64,000 nt of DNA from Mycobacterium gordonae (lineage in GTDB: Bacteria; Actinomycetota; Actinomycetes; Mycobacteriales; Mycobacteriaceae): positions 20,056 through 84,055 of the forward strand of contig NZ_LKTM01000101.1 of NCBI RefSeq assembly GCF_001417955.2, read 5' to 3'. Positions 41,067 through 50,736 of the stretch are shown here, piece by piece. The number at the start of each line of letters is the position of its first letter. The stretch's first letter is position 1. A program made the position numbers and the translations under genes. The notes beneath the pieces are model-generated. The model saw only the letters and a list, made by a program, of their open reading frames with translations, had not been told where the DNA came from and made no database searches.

Positions 41067-44000
41067 CTACATGAAGTCCAGCGCCTCGACGGTGGCAGTG
41101 CCGCCCTCGTGGGACGGCCGGTTTGCGCCGCCGATCACGTAGATGGTGTGCCCGACGGTCGCCACCGCCTCGCCGTGGCGTGCGGTCGGCATCGGTGGCA
41201 GCGTCGACCATTTGCCGTCGGCGATGTCGTAGGACTCCACCACGGCCAGCACCTGGGTCGGCTCTTCACCACCGACCGCCACGACCCGCCCGTCGATGAA
41301 CGTGGCGCCGTAACTTCCGCGCGGGGTCGGCATGTCGACCAACTTGGTCCAGGCGTCCGCTTGCGGGTCGTACCGCTCGAACGCCGCGGAGTTCTTGTCG
41401 GCCGACAGGAACCGGCCGCCCACGGTGTACATGTACGTGCCGTCCGACACCGCCGCGAGGTGCTCGCGCGGCGTGGGCATCTTGGCCGCGTCCTTCCACG
41501 ACGTACCGTCGAAGACCTCGGTCTGGGTCACCAGTTGCTTGGCGTTCTGCCCACCGACGACCACCAGCTTGTCGCCGACCACCGCGGCAGCCGGCGCGGC
41601 CCGGGCATGGGTCAGGCTCGGCAACTCGACCCAGCTGCCGCCACGCAGCGCGAAGACCTTGTTGGAGGCGTCGGCAATGTTGTCGCTGGCGCCGCCGAGC
41701 ACCACCACCTCGTTGCGGTACGTCGCCGCCGCCGCGTGATGCAGCCCAATGGGCAACGGCGGACCGGTCTCCCACACCCCGCTGCGCGGGTCATAACTTT
41801 CGACCGTGGTCAGAACCGCGCCGTTGTACAACCCGCTGATCACCCAGATTTTGTCGCCCTGCACCGTCCACGCCATCATCAGCCGCGGGCTCTTCGCGTC
41901 CGGCAGGCTGCGCCACTGCGCAGCGGGCTGCGTCTTGCGTGCCGGCAGGGTGAGCGCTTCGGCCGCGGAGACCACCTGCTGATCGCCGGGCCCGGTCGCC
42001 CCGCCGATCACATACACCGTCTTCTCGACGGCGGCGACAGCCATCCCGTGCCGTGCGGTTGCCATGTCGGGCAGTCCGTCCCAGGTCTTGGCCATCAGGT
42101 CGAATACCGACACGCTCTTGAGGACTTCGCCGCCCGACTGGCCGCCGACCGCCACCAGGCGACCGTCGGCGATCGCCACGCCGAGATCGCTGCGCGGCCG
42201 CGGCAGCGGCGGCAACGTGGACCACGTCTTCGCGTCCGGGTCATACGCCTCGACGGCGGCCGAATCCGTGCTTCCGCTGGCTCCGCCGACGACGTACACC
42301 AATTTGCCGTTAGTGGCCGCGGCGAGCAGCTGGCGCGGCGTCGGCAGCGGCGCGCCCAGCGTCCAGGAATTGCCGTCGAAGACTTCGGTCGTGTTCAGCA
42401 GCGCACCGCTCGCGTCCACGCCACCGGTGACGATGATCCGGTCGCCGACGACCGCCGCGGCCGCGGCCGCCCGGGGCTGCAGCAGATGCGGCAACTCCAC
42501 CCAGTGGCTGTTCACCACCCGCCAAACCTGATCGGTCGCAACGGGTTTGGTTCCGGTGGTCTTCCAGCCGCCGAGCACTACCGGGTTGCCCTGCCACGTC
42601 ACCGCCATGGCGCGCTGAACCGGGACGGGCAGGTCGTCGCCGCCCTTCCACTCGTCGATGGCCGGGTCGTATCCCTCGTGTCGCCCGGTGACGTTGCCGT
42701 CGCTCCCGACGCCACCGAATATCCAGATGGTGCCGTCGGATTGCGTTGTCGCCACCGCGTCGCGCGCCATGCGCGCATTGGTGATCGGCTTCCACACCAC
42801 CGGGGCCTGGGTCCGCGGTTGACTACTGGCGCTGGTGCTCTTGTTGTCCTTCGAGACTGCAAGGAAGACGCCACCGGCGACCAACAGCAGCACGACCAGC
42901 ACCGCCGCGCCGATCAGTAGAAGCTTCTTGTTGTTCGCTGACTTGCCCGGAGGCGGTGTGACGGGCGTCGGCGGGACCTGCGCTTGCGTATGGGTGCCGT
43001 GCGCATCGCGCAGGATTCTCGCCGCCTCGGCAGGGTTCTGCGCAACGGCAGGCTCGGCGGCCGGCGGCGGAATCGACCGGCTGATCGCGGAAGTGGGGCC
43101 TTCGTCCGGACCCGGCGGGGGGATCTGCCGCGTCACCCCGGTCGCCGCCGGCGGAGTCACCGAGGCACCGGGCGTTGCGACCGACGTGCGCCCGGTGTTG
43201 TCGCCCATGCTGGTTATGGCCATCGCGTCCGGCTTCAGCCCACTGGCGCGCTGCGCGGCCTGCAACTCGCGGCCGAACGCCTCCGCCGACGCCGGTCGCT
43301 TCTCCGGGTCCACCGACATCGCATGCTCGATGGCGGAACACACCGCGTCGGGGATCCCGTCCGGCCGCATGTCCGGGATGCCGGTGGAGCTGATCCGCAG
43401 GTATTGCGCGATCAGGTCCTCGCCCTTGCGACGTTCGTGCGCGGCGTTGCCGGCGATCAGCGCGTAAATGGTGGCGCCCAGTGAGTAGATGTCCGCCGCT
43501 ACCGTGGCTGGGTTGCCGGTCATCACTTCGGGAGCGGTGTAGTCGATGGTGCCGGAGAAGAACCCGGTCGCAGTCTCGTAGCCGCCTTCGATGTGGGCGA
43601 TCCCGAAGTCGCTCAGTTGCGGTTCGCCGTAGTCGTTGATGAGCACGTTCGCGGGCTTGATGTCGCGGTGCAGCGTGCCGTTGCGGTGTGCCGTTTCCAG
43701 TGCCCCGCAAAGTTTCACCCCGATGCGCAGCGCCTCGGGCCACGGCACCGGACCCTCGTGTCGCAGGCGGACCGCGAGGGAATCCGCGGCGTGGTAGGGC
43801 ATCACGATGTAGGGCCGGTTGTTGACGGTCATACCTACGCGCAGGATGTGGGTGATGTTCGGATGCCCGGAGAGCCCGCCCATCGCGTAGCCCTCACGCA
43901 GAAATCGCTCCCTGCTCTCCTCGTCGAAGTGCGACGGCAAGACCTTGACCGCGACATTTCGTCCCAGCGCCGTCTCGTAGCAGCGGTAGATCACCCCTGC

Positions 44001-44099
44001 GCCGCCACGGCCGACTTGCCGGGCGTCCTCGAACCCGGCCGCGGTGAGTTCGTCAGCGATTCCGCCTGAGACTGGCGCGCCGTCGGTTTCCTCTGGCAT
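41067..44099 (-). CDS. Receptor-like Ser/Thr protein kinase with twelve Kelch motifs
   Basis: A 1010-residue protein. The cytoplasmic kinase (about 22-285) has the G-loop GRGGAGVIY (30-38), K52, HRD (144-146), DFG (164-166) and APE (189-191); its sequence resembles the PknK kinase domain. A Pro/Ala-rich juxtamembrane linker (about 300-390) precedes one membrane helix (393-415). The outside part (about 435-1010) has twelve GG-type Kelch motifs (for example IWIFGGVG, VYVVGGAS, IYVIGGAN; the seventh reads VISG), enough for two six-bladed propellers. The ATG is at 44099. It is divergent from nat. Ligand and targets are unknown. Confidence 0.88.
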   Translation of the reverse strand: MPEETDGAPVSGGIADELTAAGFEDARQVGRGGAGVIYRCYETALGRNVAVKVLPSHFDEESRERFLREGYAMGGLSGHPNITHILRVGMTVNNRPYIVMPYHAADSLAVRLRHEGPVPWPEALRIGVKLCGALETAHRNGTLHRDIKPANVLINDYGEPQLSDFGIAHIEGGYETATGFFSGTIDYTAPEVMTGNPATVAADIYSLGATIYALIAGNAAHERRKGEDLIAQYLRISSTGIPDMRPDGIPDAVCSAIEHAMSVDPEKRPASAEAFGRELQAAQRASGLKPDAMAITSMGDNTGRTSVATPGASVTPPAATGVTRQIPPPGPDEGPTSAISRSIPPPAAEPAVAQNPAEAARILRDAHGTHTQAQVPPTPVTPPPGKSANNKKLLLIGAAVLVVLLLVAGGVFLAVSKDNKSTSASSQPRTQAPVVWKPITNARMARDAVATTQSDGTIWIFGGVGSDGNVTGRHEGYDPAIDEWKGGDDLPVPVQRAMAVTWQGNPVVLGGWKTTGTKPVATDQVWRVVNSHWVELPHLLQPRAAAAAAVVGDRIIVTGGVDASGALLNTTEVFDGNSWTLGAPLPTPRQLLAAATNGKLVYVVGGASGSTDSAAVEAYDPDAKTWSTLPPLPRPRSDLGVAIADGRLVAVGGQSGGEVLKSVSVFDLMAKTWDGLPDMATARHGMAVAAVEKTVYVIGGATGPGDQQVVSAAEALTLPARKTQPAAQWRSLPDAKSPRLMMAWTVQGDKIWVISGLYNGAVLTTVESYDPRSGVWETGPPLPIGLHHAAAATYRNEVVVLGGASDNIADASNKVFALRGGSWVELPSLTHARAAPAAAVVGDKLVVVGGQNAKQLVTQTEVFDGTSWKDAAKMPTPREHLAAVSDGTYMYTVGGRFLSADKNSAAFERYDPQADAWTKLVDMPTPRGSYGATFIDGRVVAVGGEEPTQVLAVVESYDIADGKWSTLPPMPTARHGEAVATVGHTIYVIGGANRPSHEGGTATVEALDFM

Positions 44100-44196
44100 G
44101 TATTCGACGCTTCCCCTCCGCAGCGATGGTTGTTTCGCGAGGTCAACAGTAGCGAACCCGGCCCTGCGTAGTCGCGGTTCAGGCCAGAATGGCTTC

Positions 44197-45039
44197 ATGG
44201 CTGTGGATCTGAACGCGTACTTCGACCGTGTCGGTTATGACGGTGCCACCGAGCCGACCCTGGAGGTGCTACAGGCTCTGGTGACCGCCCATACCCGCAC
44301 CATTCCGTTCGAGAACCTCGACCCCTTCATGGGCGTACCGGTCGACGATCTGAGCGTGGATGCGTTGGCCGACAAGCTGGTTCGTCGCCGCCGCGGCGGC
44401 TACTGCTACGAGCAGAACGGCTTGATGGGGTATGTGTTGGCGGACCTGGGTTTTCAGGTCCGCAGGTTCGGGGGGCGGGTGGTCTGGATGAATCCGCCGG
44501 GCGCGCCGGTTCCCGCCCAGACGCACACCCTGCTGGCGGTGAGCTTCCCCGACTCCGAGGGGCCGTACCTGGTCGACGTCGGTTTCGGCGGGCAGACGCC
44601 CACCGCGCCGCTGCGCCTGGCGATCGGCGGCGAGCAGCAGACGCCGCATGAGCCGTTCCGTCTGGAAGATCGCGGTGACGGACTGGTCCTGCAGGCCCAG
44701 GTCCGTGAGCAGTGGCAGCCCCTGTACGAGTTCACCACCCAGACCCGGCCGCAGATCGATCTGACGGTCGGAAGCTGGTACGTCTCGACGCACCCGTCGT
44801 CACACTTCGTGACCGGTCTGATGGTGGCCGCGGTCACCGACGACGCGCGATTGAATCTGGCCGGACGCGTGTTGACGATTCACCGCGCCGACGGCAGCGA
44901 GAAGATCCTGCTGGACGACGCGGCCACGGTGGTGAGCACCCTGCGCGAGCGGTTCGGCATCGATGTGCCGGACCCCGCCGGGCTCGAGGCCCGCGTGGAC
45001 GCCCTACTGGCTCGGCAGCCAGGAACCGATTCGGCTTAG
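44197..45039 (+). CDS. nat: Arylamine N-acetyltransferase
   Basis: A 280-residue NAT with the Cys-His-Asp triad C70 (in RRGGYCYEQN), H110 (in PAQTHTLL) and D127 (in YLVDVGFGG). In M. tuberculosis nat (Rv3566c) follows the hsa operon, and the enzyme can use propionyl-CoA, a sterol breakdown product. Here nat is separated from hsaB by about 15.7 kb and has its own divergent interval with the Kelch kinase. Its 3' end overlaps aspB by 36 bp on the opposite strand. Confidence 0.96.
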   Translation: MAVDLNAYFDRVGYDGATEPTLEVLQALVTAHTRTIPFENLDPFMGVPVDDLSVDALADKLVRRRRGGYCYEQNGLMGYVLADLGFQVRRFGGRVVWMNPPGAPVPAQTHTLLAVSFPDSEGPYLVDVGFGGQTPTAPLRLAIGGEQQTPHEPFRLEDRGDGLVLQAQVREQWQPLYEFTTQTRPQIDLTVGSWYVSTHPSSHFVTGLMVAAVTDDARLNLAGRVLTIHRADGSEKILLDDAATVVSTLRERFGIDVPDPAGLEARVDALLARQPGTDSA

Positions 45040-46167
45040 GGCCGCTTCGATGTCGCTGGTAGGTCCGGCGAACGACAGTCGGACGTAGGAGTTGCCCCGC
45101 GCCGGGTCGAAATCGATGCCCGGCGCGATCGCAACGCCCGTCTCTTCCAGCAGCTTCGAGCAGAACGTCAACGAGTCGGTGGTGAAGTCGGAGACGTCGG
45201 CGTAGACGTAGAACGCGCCGTCGGTGGGTGCCAGCCGGTCGACACCGATGCGGCGCAATCCGTCCAGCAGCATCGAGCGGTTGACGGAATAGTGCTGCAG
45301 GTTGGCCTCGGCCTCGGCGATCGAGTCGGTGCTGAACGCCGACACCGCGGCGATCTGCGACAGCACCGGCGGACAGATCGTGAAATTACCGGTGAGGCAG
45401 TCCACCGCGCGGCGCAGCTCGGTGGGCACCACCAGCCAGCCGAGCCGCCACCCGGTCATCGCGAAGTACTTGGAAAAACTGTTGACGATCACCGCATTTC
45501 GCGATGTCTGCCAAGCGCAGCTGGTCTGCGGCGCGCCCTCGTACACCAGTCCGTGGTAGACCTCATCACTGATCAGCCGGGCGCCGGACTCCTCGCACCA
45601 CGAGGCGATCGCGGCGAGTTCCTCGGGCGGAATGACGGTGCCGGTGGGATTGGCCGGGCTGGCCACGATGACGCCCTGGACCGGCGGATCCAGCTCGGCG
45701 AGCAGCTGCGCGGTGGGCTGGAACCGCGTCTCCGGTCCGCAGGGAATCTCCACCACCTCACATCCCAACGCCGACAGGATGTTTCGATAACACGGGTGAC
45801 CGGGACTGGCCATTGCGACGCGGTCGCCGACGTCAAAGCACGCCAGGAACGCGAGGAGGAATCCGCCGGAGGAACCCGTGGTTACCACCACCGCGTCGGG
45901 CTCCACGGAGATGCCGTGCTGACGCTGGTAATCGGCCGCGATGGCCGCGCGCAGCTCCGGGATACCGAGTGCAACCGTGTAGCCCAACTGGTTGAGATGC
46001 AGGGCCGCCGCGGCGGCGGCGCGCACCGGTTCGGGGGCACCCACGCTGGGTTGGCCGGCCGACAGGTTCACCAGGTCGCCGTGGGTGCGCTGACGCTCGG
46101 CGGCCGCCAACCACACGTCCATCACATAGAACGGTGGGATTCCGGCGCGCCGCGCGACCTGGTTCAC
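45004..46167 (-). CDS. aspB: Class I/II aminotransferase AspB
   Basis: A 387-residue PLP-dependent aminotransferase. The PLP lysine is in VNSFSKYFAMTGWRLGW, and the N-terminal region has NLSAGQPSVGAPEPV. It is annotated as an aspartate aminotransferase in M. tuberculosis (Rv3565), but the real amino donor is uncertain. It is the last gene of fadD3-fadE31-fadE32-fadE33-aspB, with a four-base overlap with fadE33, and converges on nat. Confidence 0.93.
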   Translation of the reverse strand: MNQVARRAGIPPFYVMDVWLAAAERQRTHGDLVNLSAGQPSVGAPEPVRAAAAAALHLNQLGYTVALGIPELRAAIAADYQRQHGISVEPDAVVVTTGSSGGFLLAFLACFDVGDRVAMASPGHPCYRNILSALGCEVVEIPCGPETRFQPTAQLLAELDPPVQGVIVASPANPTGTVIPPEELAAIASWCEESGARLISDEVYHGLVYEGAPQTSCAWQTSRNAVIVNSFSKYFAMTGWRLGWLVVPTELRRAVDCLTGNFTICPPVLSQIAAVSAFSTDSIAEAEANLQHYSVNRSMLLDGLRRIGVDRLAPTDGAFYVYADVSDFTTDSLTFCSKLLEETGVAIAPGIDFDPARGNSYVRLSFAGPTSDIEAALSRIGSWLPSQ

Positions 46168-47120
46168 GATGTCGAGAGTACTTCGGATTCCAATCGGCTC
46201 AGCAGCTGTTGCGGCGAGTCCAGCAAATGCGTACTGCCGTGCGCGCGTTTGAAATACAGATGCATGTCATGCTCCCAGGTGATCGCAATGCCGCCGTGCA
46301 GCTGAATCCCCTCGGCCGTAACAGTATTCAGTGCCTCCGTGGCCGCCAGGCGCGCGGTGGCGGCGTTGGTGGCCGACGGCGCGGTGCAGGCCTCGTCGAC
46401 GACCGCGCGCGCCGCCGAGACCACGACGTACAGGTCGGCCATCCGGTGCTTGAGCGCCTGGAAGCTGCCGATGGGACGGCCGAACTGCACGCGGCTCTTG
46501 GCGTACTCGACGGTGAGGTCCAGGCAGCGCTCCGCGGCTCCGATCTGCTCAGCCGCCAACAGGATTGCGGCGATGTCGGCCAGACCCGGGTCGTCGCCCA
46601 GCGGCTCGGCGTCTTGGGGTTCCAGCCTGGCGAGCCGGCGAGTCAGATCCATGGTGGCGACGGGATACGCGTTGAACCGGGTCCACCGGGTCAGCCGGCC
46701 GTCGGCGGCGGCGACCACGACGTCGGCGATGTCGCCGTTGACCACGTAGTCCGGGTCCAGCGCCAGCGCGCCGATGGAACTGCCCTCCGCGAGTGCGCCG
46801 AGCGTCTCTTCGTCCGGCGACGGTGCGGCCAGGAGGGCAAGTTCGGCCAGCGTGGTGCCGAGCAGGGGCGAGGGCACCAGCGCGCGGCCCAGTTCCTGGA
46901 GAACCGTTGCGGCGTCGGCCAGTTCGCCGCCGGCCCCGCCGAGTTCCTCGGGGACTACCAGTGCCGCCGCGCCGACCTGCTCGCACAACAGTTGCCACAG
47001 TGACTCGTCGTACCCGCGCTCGGACTCGATGGCGGAGCGCACGGCTGCCGGACCGGCGTGCTTGGTGACCAGGGCCGCCACGGTTTCCCGCAGCATCTCC
47101 CGTTCGTCCGAGGTGGTCAT
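46164..47120 (-). CDS. fadE33: Acyl-CoA dehydrogenase-like subunit FadE33
   Basis: A 318-residue acyl-CoA dehydrogenase subunit. Visible segments are LVVPEELGGAGGELADAATV, YAKSRVQFGRPIGSFQALKH and LHGGIAITWEHDMHLYFKRA. In mycobacteria FadE31, FadE32 and FadE33 are reported to form heteromeric acyl-CoA dehydrogenases in cholesterol catabolism, controlled by KstR2. Both ends overlap neighbours by four bases, so it is co-translated with fadE32 and aspB. Confidence 0.93.
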   Translation of the reverse strand: MTTSDEREMLRETVAALVTKHAGPAAVRSAIESERGYDESLWQLLCEQVGAAALVVPEELGGAGGELADAATVLQELGRALVPSPLLGTTLAELALLAAPSPDEETLGALAEGSSIGALALDPDYVVNGDIADVVVAAADGRLTRWTRFNAYPVATMDLTRRLARLEPQDAEPLGDDPGLADIAAILLAAEQIGAAERCLDLTVEYAKSRVQFGRPIGSFQALKHRMADLYVVVSAARAVVDEACTAPSATNAATARLAATEALNTVTAEGIQLHGGIAITWEHDMHLYFKRAHGSTHLLDSPQQLLSRLESEVLSTS

Positions 47121-48055
47121 GACAGCGCCTCCAATACTCGGCGTCGGTGCGATTCCGGTGTACCCCAGGCCGATCGCAGTGCCTGCACCCGCAACAGCAG
47201 CAGCGACAGATCGTGCTCCTGGGTGAAGCCGATGGCGCCGTGGGTCTGCAGAGCAGAACGCGCGGCAAGCAGCCCCGCCTCACCCGCGGCGACCTTGGCC
47301 GCGCTGACGTCACGCGGTTGCAACGACACCGCCGCGCCGTACACCAGCGGCCGGGCCAGCTCGATCGCGATGTGCACGTCGGCGAGTTTGTGCTTGATCG
47401 CCTGATACGAGCCGATCACCCGGCCGAACTGCGTGCGCTGCTTCGCGTAGTCCACGCTGCCGGCGAGCAGTGCCTCGGCGGCACCGATCAGTTGGGCGGC
47501 GGTGGCCAATGCGCCGAACTCGTAGGCCTTCCCGGTATCTGCCGACCAGGCGTCTCCGGTGGCGGTGACGTCATAGAGGCGGCGGCTGGGATCGACGGAG
47601 TCGTGGCGCGTGCCCGGTGTCCCCACGGTCACGCTGCCCTGACCGGCCAGCAACACCAGACCGGCGCTGTCGGCGTCGACCGCACGCGGGACTTCCGGCG
47701 GCAGTGCGACGGTGGCGGTCAGCTCACCGGACGCCAGGTCGGCGCTGCGCTGGTCATCGGCAAGCAGAATCGGTCCCACGGCGATGGATTCGGTAACCGG
47801 GCCCGGTACGCACCAGTGGCCGAGGCGCTCCATCGCGACCACCAGATCCACCGGCGAGGCCCCGATGCCGTCGTAGCGCTCCGGCACGATCAGCGCGGTC
47901 ACGCCGAGGTTGGCCAGTTGCTCCCAGACCTTGAGTCCGGGTGCGGTGTCGCCGGCCGACCACGCCCGCACCGCGGCGGGTAGATCAGCGGCGCCCAACG
48001 CGGCGTCGATGCTCGCAGCGAAGTCGCGCTGCTGTTCGTCTATCGCGAATTCCAT
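47117..48055 (-). CDS. fadE32: Acyl-CoA dehydrogenase-like subunit FadE32
   Basis: A 312-residue subunit of the FadE31/32/33 group. Typical are LIVPERYDGIGASPVDLVVA, YAKQRTQFGRVIGSYQAIKH and LQTHGAIGFTQEHDLSLLLL. I chose ATG 48055 (MEFAIDEQQRDF), which shares one base with the fadE31 stop; the frame is open further upstream to 48397 but lacks family sequence. It is slightly shorter than M. tuberculosis FadE32 as I remember it (about 319). Confidence 0.92.
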   Translation of the reverse strand: MEFAIDEQQRDFAASIDAALGAADLPAAVRAWSAGDTAPGLKVWEQLANLGVTALIVPERYDGIGASPVDLVVAMERLGHWCVPGPVTESIAVGPILLADDQRSADLASGELTATVALPPEVPRAVDADSAGLVLLAGQGSVTVGTPGTRHDSVDPSRRLYDVTATGDAWSADTGKAYEFGALATAAQLIGAAEALLAGSVDYAKQRTQFGRVIGSYQAIKHKLADVHIAIELARPLVYGAAVSLQPRDVSAAKVAAGEAGLLAARSALQTHGAIGFTQEHDLSLLLLRVQALRSAWGTPESHRRRVLEALS

Positions 48056-49188
48056 CAGCGCTTCTCCCGGGGTAAGCCCAGCAGTCGTTCGGAAATGATG
48101 TTCCGTTGAATCTCGTTGGTGCCGGCGTAGATCGGGCCGCCGAGCGCAAACAGCAGGCCTTCGGTCCAAGGCCCGGCGAGCTCGCCGTCGGCGCCCCGGA
48201 GGTCGAGCGCGGTCTGGTGCAACTCGACGTCCAGGTCTGACCAGAACACCTTGGTGACCGAGGACTCCGCGCCCAGCTCTCCGCCATGTGCCAGGCGGGT
48301 GACGGTTTCGAAGGTCTGCAGCCGGTAGGCCTGTGCCTTGATCCACCCGTCCGCCACTCGCTCGGCGAACTCGGGCGGTGAACCGCTGTCCTTCCACAGA
48401 CGGACCAGCCGCTCGGCGGCGGCCAGGAATCGGGCCGGGCTGCGCAGGGACATGCCACGCTCGTTGCTCGAGGTGCTCATGGCCGCACGCCAGCCGTCGT
48501 TGGGGGTCCCGATGACGTCGTCGTCGGGCACAAAGACGTCGTCGAAGAAGATCTCCCCGAAGCCGGTGTCACCACCGAGTTGGACGATCGGGCGCACGGT
48601 GATGCCTTCGCCTTTGAGGTCGAACATGAAATACGTCAACCCGTTGTGGCGCTGGGCTGAGGGGTCGGAGCGGAACAACCCGAAACCCATGTCCGCGAAG
48701 GGTGCTCGTGAGCTCCAGATCTTCTGCCCGTTGAGTAGCCAGCCGCCGTCGGTCTTGGTGGCGGTGGACCGTAGCGATGCCAGGTCGCTGCCGGACTCGG
48801 GCTCCGACCAGGCTTGGGCCCAGATCTGTTCGCCGCTGGCCATTTTCAGCAGCACCCGGTCCAGCTGATCTTCGGTGCCATGCGCGAACAGGGTGGGTGC
48901 CAGCATCGAGGTGCCGTTGGCGCTGGCACGGCCGGGCGCGCCGGCGCGGAAGTATTCCTCCTCGTAGACCACCCAGTGCAGCAGCGGCGCTTCGCGGCCA
49001 CCGTATTTCCTGGGCCAGTTGATCACCGACAGGCCGGCGTCGAACAGCACCTTGTCCCAAACGCGGTGCTGGGCGAAGCCTTCCGCGTTGTCGTAAGACT
49101 TCGTCGGGATGTACTCGCGATTGGCCGCGAGAAAGTCGCGCACCTCGGCCTGAAAGGCCAGCGTTTCTTCGTCGAGATCTAGATCCAT
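48055..49188 (-). CDS. fadE31: Acyl-CoA dehydrogenase FadE31
   Basis: A 377-residue acyl-CoA dehydrogenase. Recognisable are NWPRKYGGREAPLLHWVVYE, AWSEPESGSDLASLRSTATK and the C-terminal YAGTNEIQRNIISERLLGLP. It is the more canonical partner of FadE32 and FadE33 in HIP-CoA breakdown. Both ends share one base with neighbours (fadD3 upstream, fadE32 downstream), indicating coupled translation. Confidence 0.93.
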   Translation of the reverse strand: MDLDLDEETLAFQAEVRDFLAANREYIPTKSYDNAEGFAQHRVWDKVLFDAGLSVINWPRKYGGREAPLLHWVVYEEEYFRAGAPGRASANGTSMLAPTLFAHGTEDQLDRVLLKMASGEQIWAQAWSEPESGSDLASLRSTATKTDGGWLLNGQKIWSSRAPFADMGFGLFRSDPSAQRHNGLTYFMFDLKGEGITVRPIVQLGGDTGFGEIFFDDVFVPDDDVIGTPNDGWRAAMSTSSNERGMSLRSPARFLAAAERLVRLWKDSGSPPEFAERVADGWIKAQAYRLQTFETVTRLAHGGELGAESSVTKVFWSDLDVELHQTALDLRGADGELAGPWTEGLLFALGGPIYAGTNEIQRNIISERLLGLPREKR

Positions 49189-50720
49189 TAGGCCAACTCT
49201 CGCAGTTGTGGTTTGAGCACCTTGCCGCCGGCATTACGCGGCAACGTTTCGACGAACCGCACCGATCGCGGTGCTTTGAAGTTCGCCAAATGCTCACGGG
49301 TGTAAGCGATTACCGATGCCTCGTCGAGGACTGCTCCGGGCCGGGTGACCACGAACGCTCGCCCTACCTCACCCAGGCGCGGGTCCGGGACGCCGATCAC
49401 CGCGGCGTCGGCGATGCCGTCCATCCGGGCCAGCACCTGTTCGATCTCGGCGGGGTAGACGTTGAACCCGCCGCAGATGTACATGTCCTTCAGTCGGTCG
49501 GTGATGCGCAGGTTGCCGGCATCGTCGACCATTCCGATGTCACCGGTGTGCAGCCAGCCGTCGGAATCTATTGCCGCAGCGGTGGCTTCGGGATCGTCGA
49601 GGTAGCCCAACATGACGTTGGGTCCGCGCAGCAGCACTTCGCCGCTTTCGCCGTCTGCGCCGTTGATGCGTAATTCGAAACCGGCGAAGGGGCGTCCACA
49701 GGTGGTCGCGACGGTCACCGCGTCGTCCTCGGCGCGGCACATCGTGCCCATGCCGTTGGCCTCGGTCAGCCCGTAGGCGGTCAGCACGATGTCGATGTCG
49801 AGTTCGGATTGCATGCGCTCCACCAGCACCACCGGCACGGTGGCCGCACCGGTGACCGCGAACCGCAGCGAGCTCAGGTCGTAGTCACCACGTGCGGGGT
49901 GATCCAGCAGGGTCTGATAGATCGTGGGCGGCCCGGGCAGCACGGTGATGCGGTGCTGCTCGATGGCCTGCAGGGTCCGTAGCGGGTCGAACGTCAGGTG
50001 CGGAATCAACGTGGCGCCGGTCTGCAGGCAGGCCAGGATGCCGGCCTTGTAGCCGAAGTTGTGGAAGAACGGGTTGATGCAAAGGTAGCGGTCGGCGCTG
50101 GTGATCTTGCCGTTGGCGGCCCAGGAGGCCGACGCCGCCAGCGACTGCCGGTGCGCGCACAGCACGCCTTTGCTGCGGCCGGTGGTGCCGGAGGTGAACA
50201 GGATGTCGCTGACGTCGTCGGGGGAGACGGCGGCGCTGCGGGCTTCGACGGCCGCGAGGTCGGTCCCGCCGGCGATGAAGTCGTCCCAGGTGCCGTCGTC
50301 TTTGTCGATCGGGATGCGCACGACGTGACGTAGCGCGGGAAGCGCCTCGCGGTCGAGGGTGGCGGCCCGGTCGGTGCCGAGGAATTCACCCGCCGCGAAC
50401 AGCACCGGCGCCTCGGTGCGCGCGATGATGTCGGACGCTTCAGCGGCGGTATAACGCGTGTTCAGCGGCACCATCGCCGCGCCTGCGTGGTGGATGGCCA
50501 GGCATGCCACCACCCAGTGCCAGGTGTTCGGCGACCAGATGGCCACCCGGTCTTGCGGTTCGACGCCGAGCGCGATGAGCGCGGCTGCGGCCCGGTGCAC
50601 CTCGTCGCGCAGGGCAGCGGCGGTGAAGCTGCGGTCGTCGGTGATCAGTGCGTCGTGGTCGGGCAGTTCGCGCGCAAAACGATCCAGCGCCGCCGGGATC
50701 GTCCGGGGATCGCTGGTCAT
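49188..50720 (-). CDS. fadD3: HIP-CoA synthetase FadD3
   Basis: A 510-residue AMP-forming acyl-CoA synthetase. The AMP-binding motif is ILFTSGTTGRSKGVLCAH, with LTAYGLTEANGMGTMCRAED and the C-terminal DRLKDMYICGGFNVYPAEIE. FadD3 (Rv3561) activates the C/D-ring product HIP with CoA, the entry to the KstR2 pathway. It is the first gene of the minus-strand operon, with a KstR2 box 17 bp upstream of its ATG. Confidence 0.95.
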   Translation of the reverse strand: MTSDPRTIPAALDRFARELPDHDALITDDRSFTAAALRDEVHRAAAALIALGVEPQDRVAIWSPNTWHWVVACLAIHHAGAAMVPLNTRYTAAEASDIIARTEAPVLFAAGEFLGTDRAATLDREALPALRHVVRIPIDKDDGTWDDFIAGGTDLAAVEARSAAVSPDDVSDILFTSGTTGRSKGVLCAHRQSLAASASWAANGKITSADRYLCINPFFHNFGYKAGILACLQTGATLIPHLTFDPLRTLQAIEQHRITVLPGPPTIYQTLLDHPARGDYDLSSLRFAVTGAATVPVVLVERMQSELDIDIVLTAYGLTEANGMGTMCRAEDDAVTVATTCGRPFAGFELRINGADGESGEVLLRGPNVMLGYLDDPEATAAAIDSDGWLHTGDIGMVDDAGNLRITDRLKDMYICGGFNVYPAEIEQVLARMDGIADAAVIGVPDPRLGEVGRAFVVTRPGAVLDEASVIAYTREHLANFKAPRSVRFVETLPRNAGGKVLKPQLRELA

Positions 50721-50736
50721 CGGAGGCTCCTAACAA

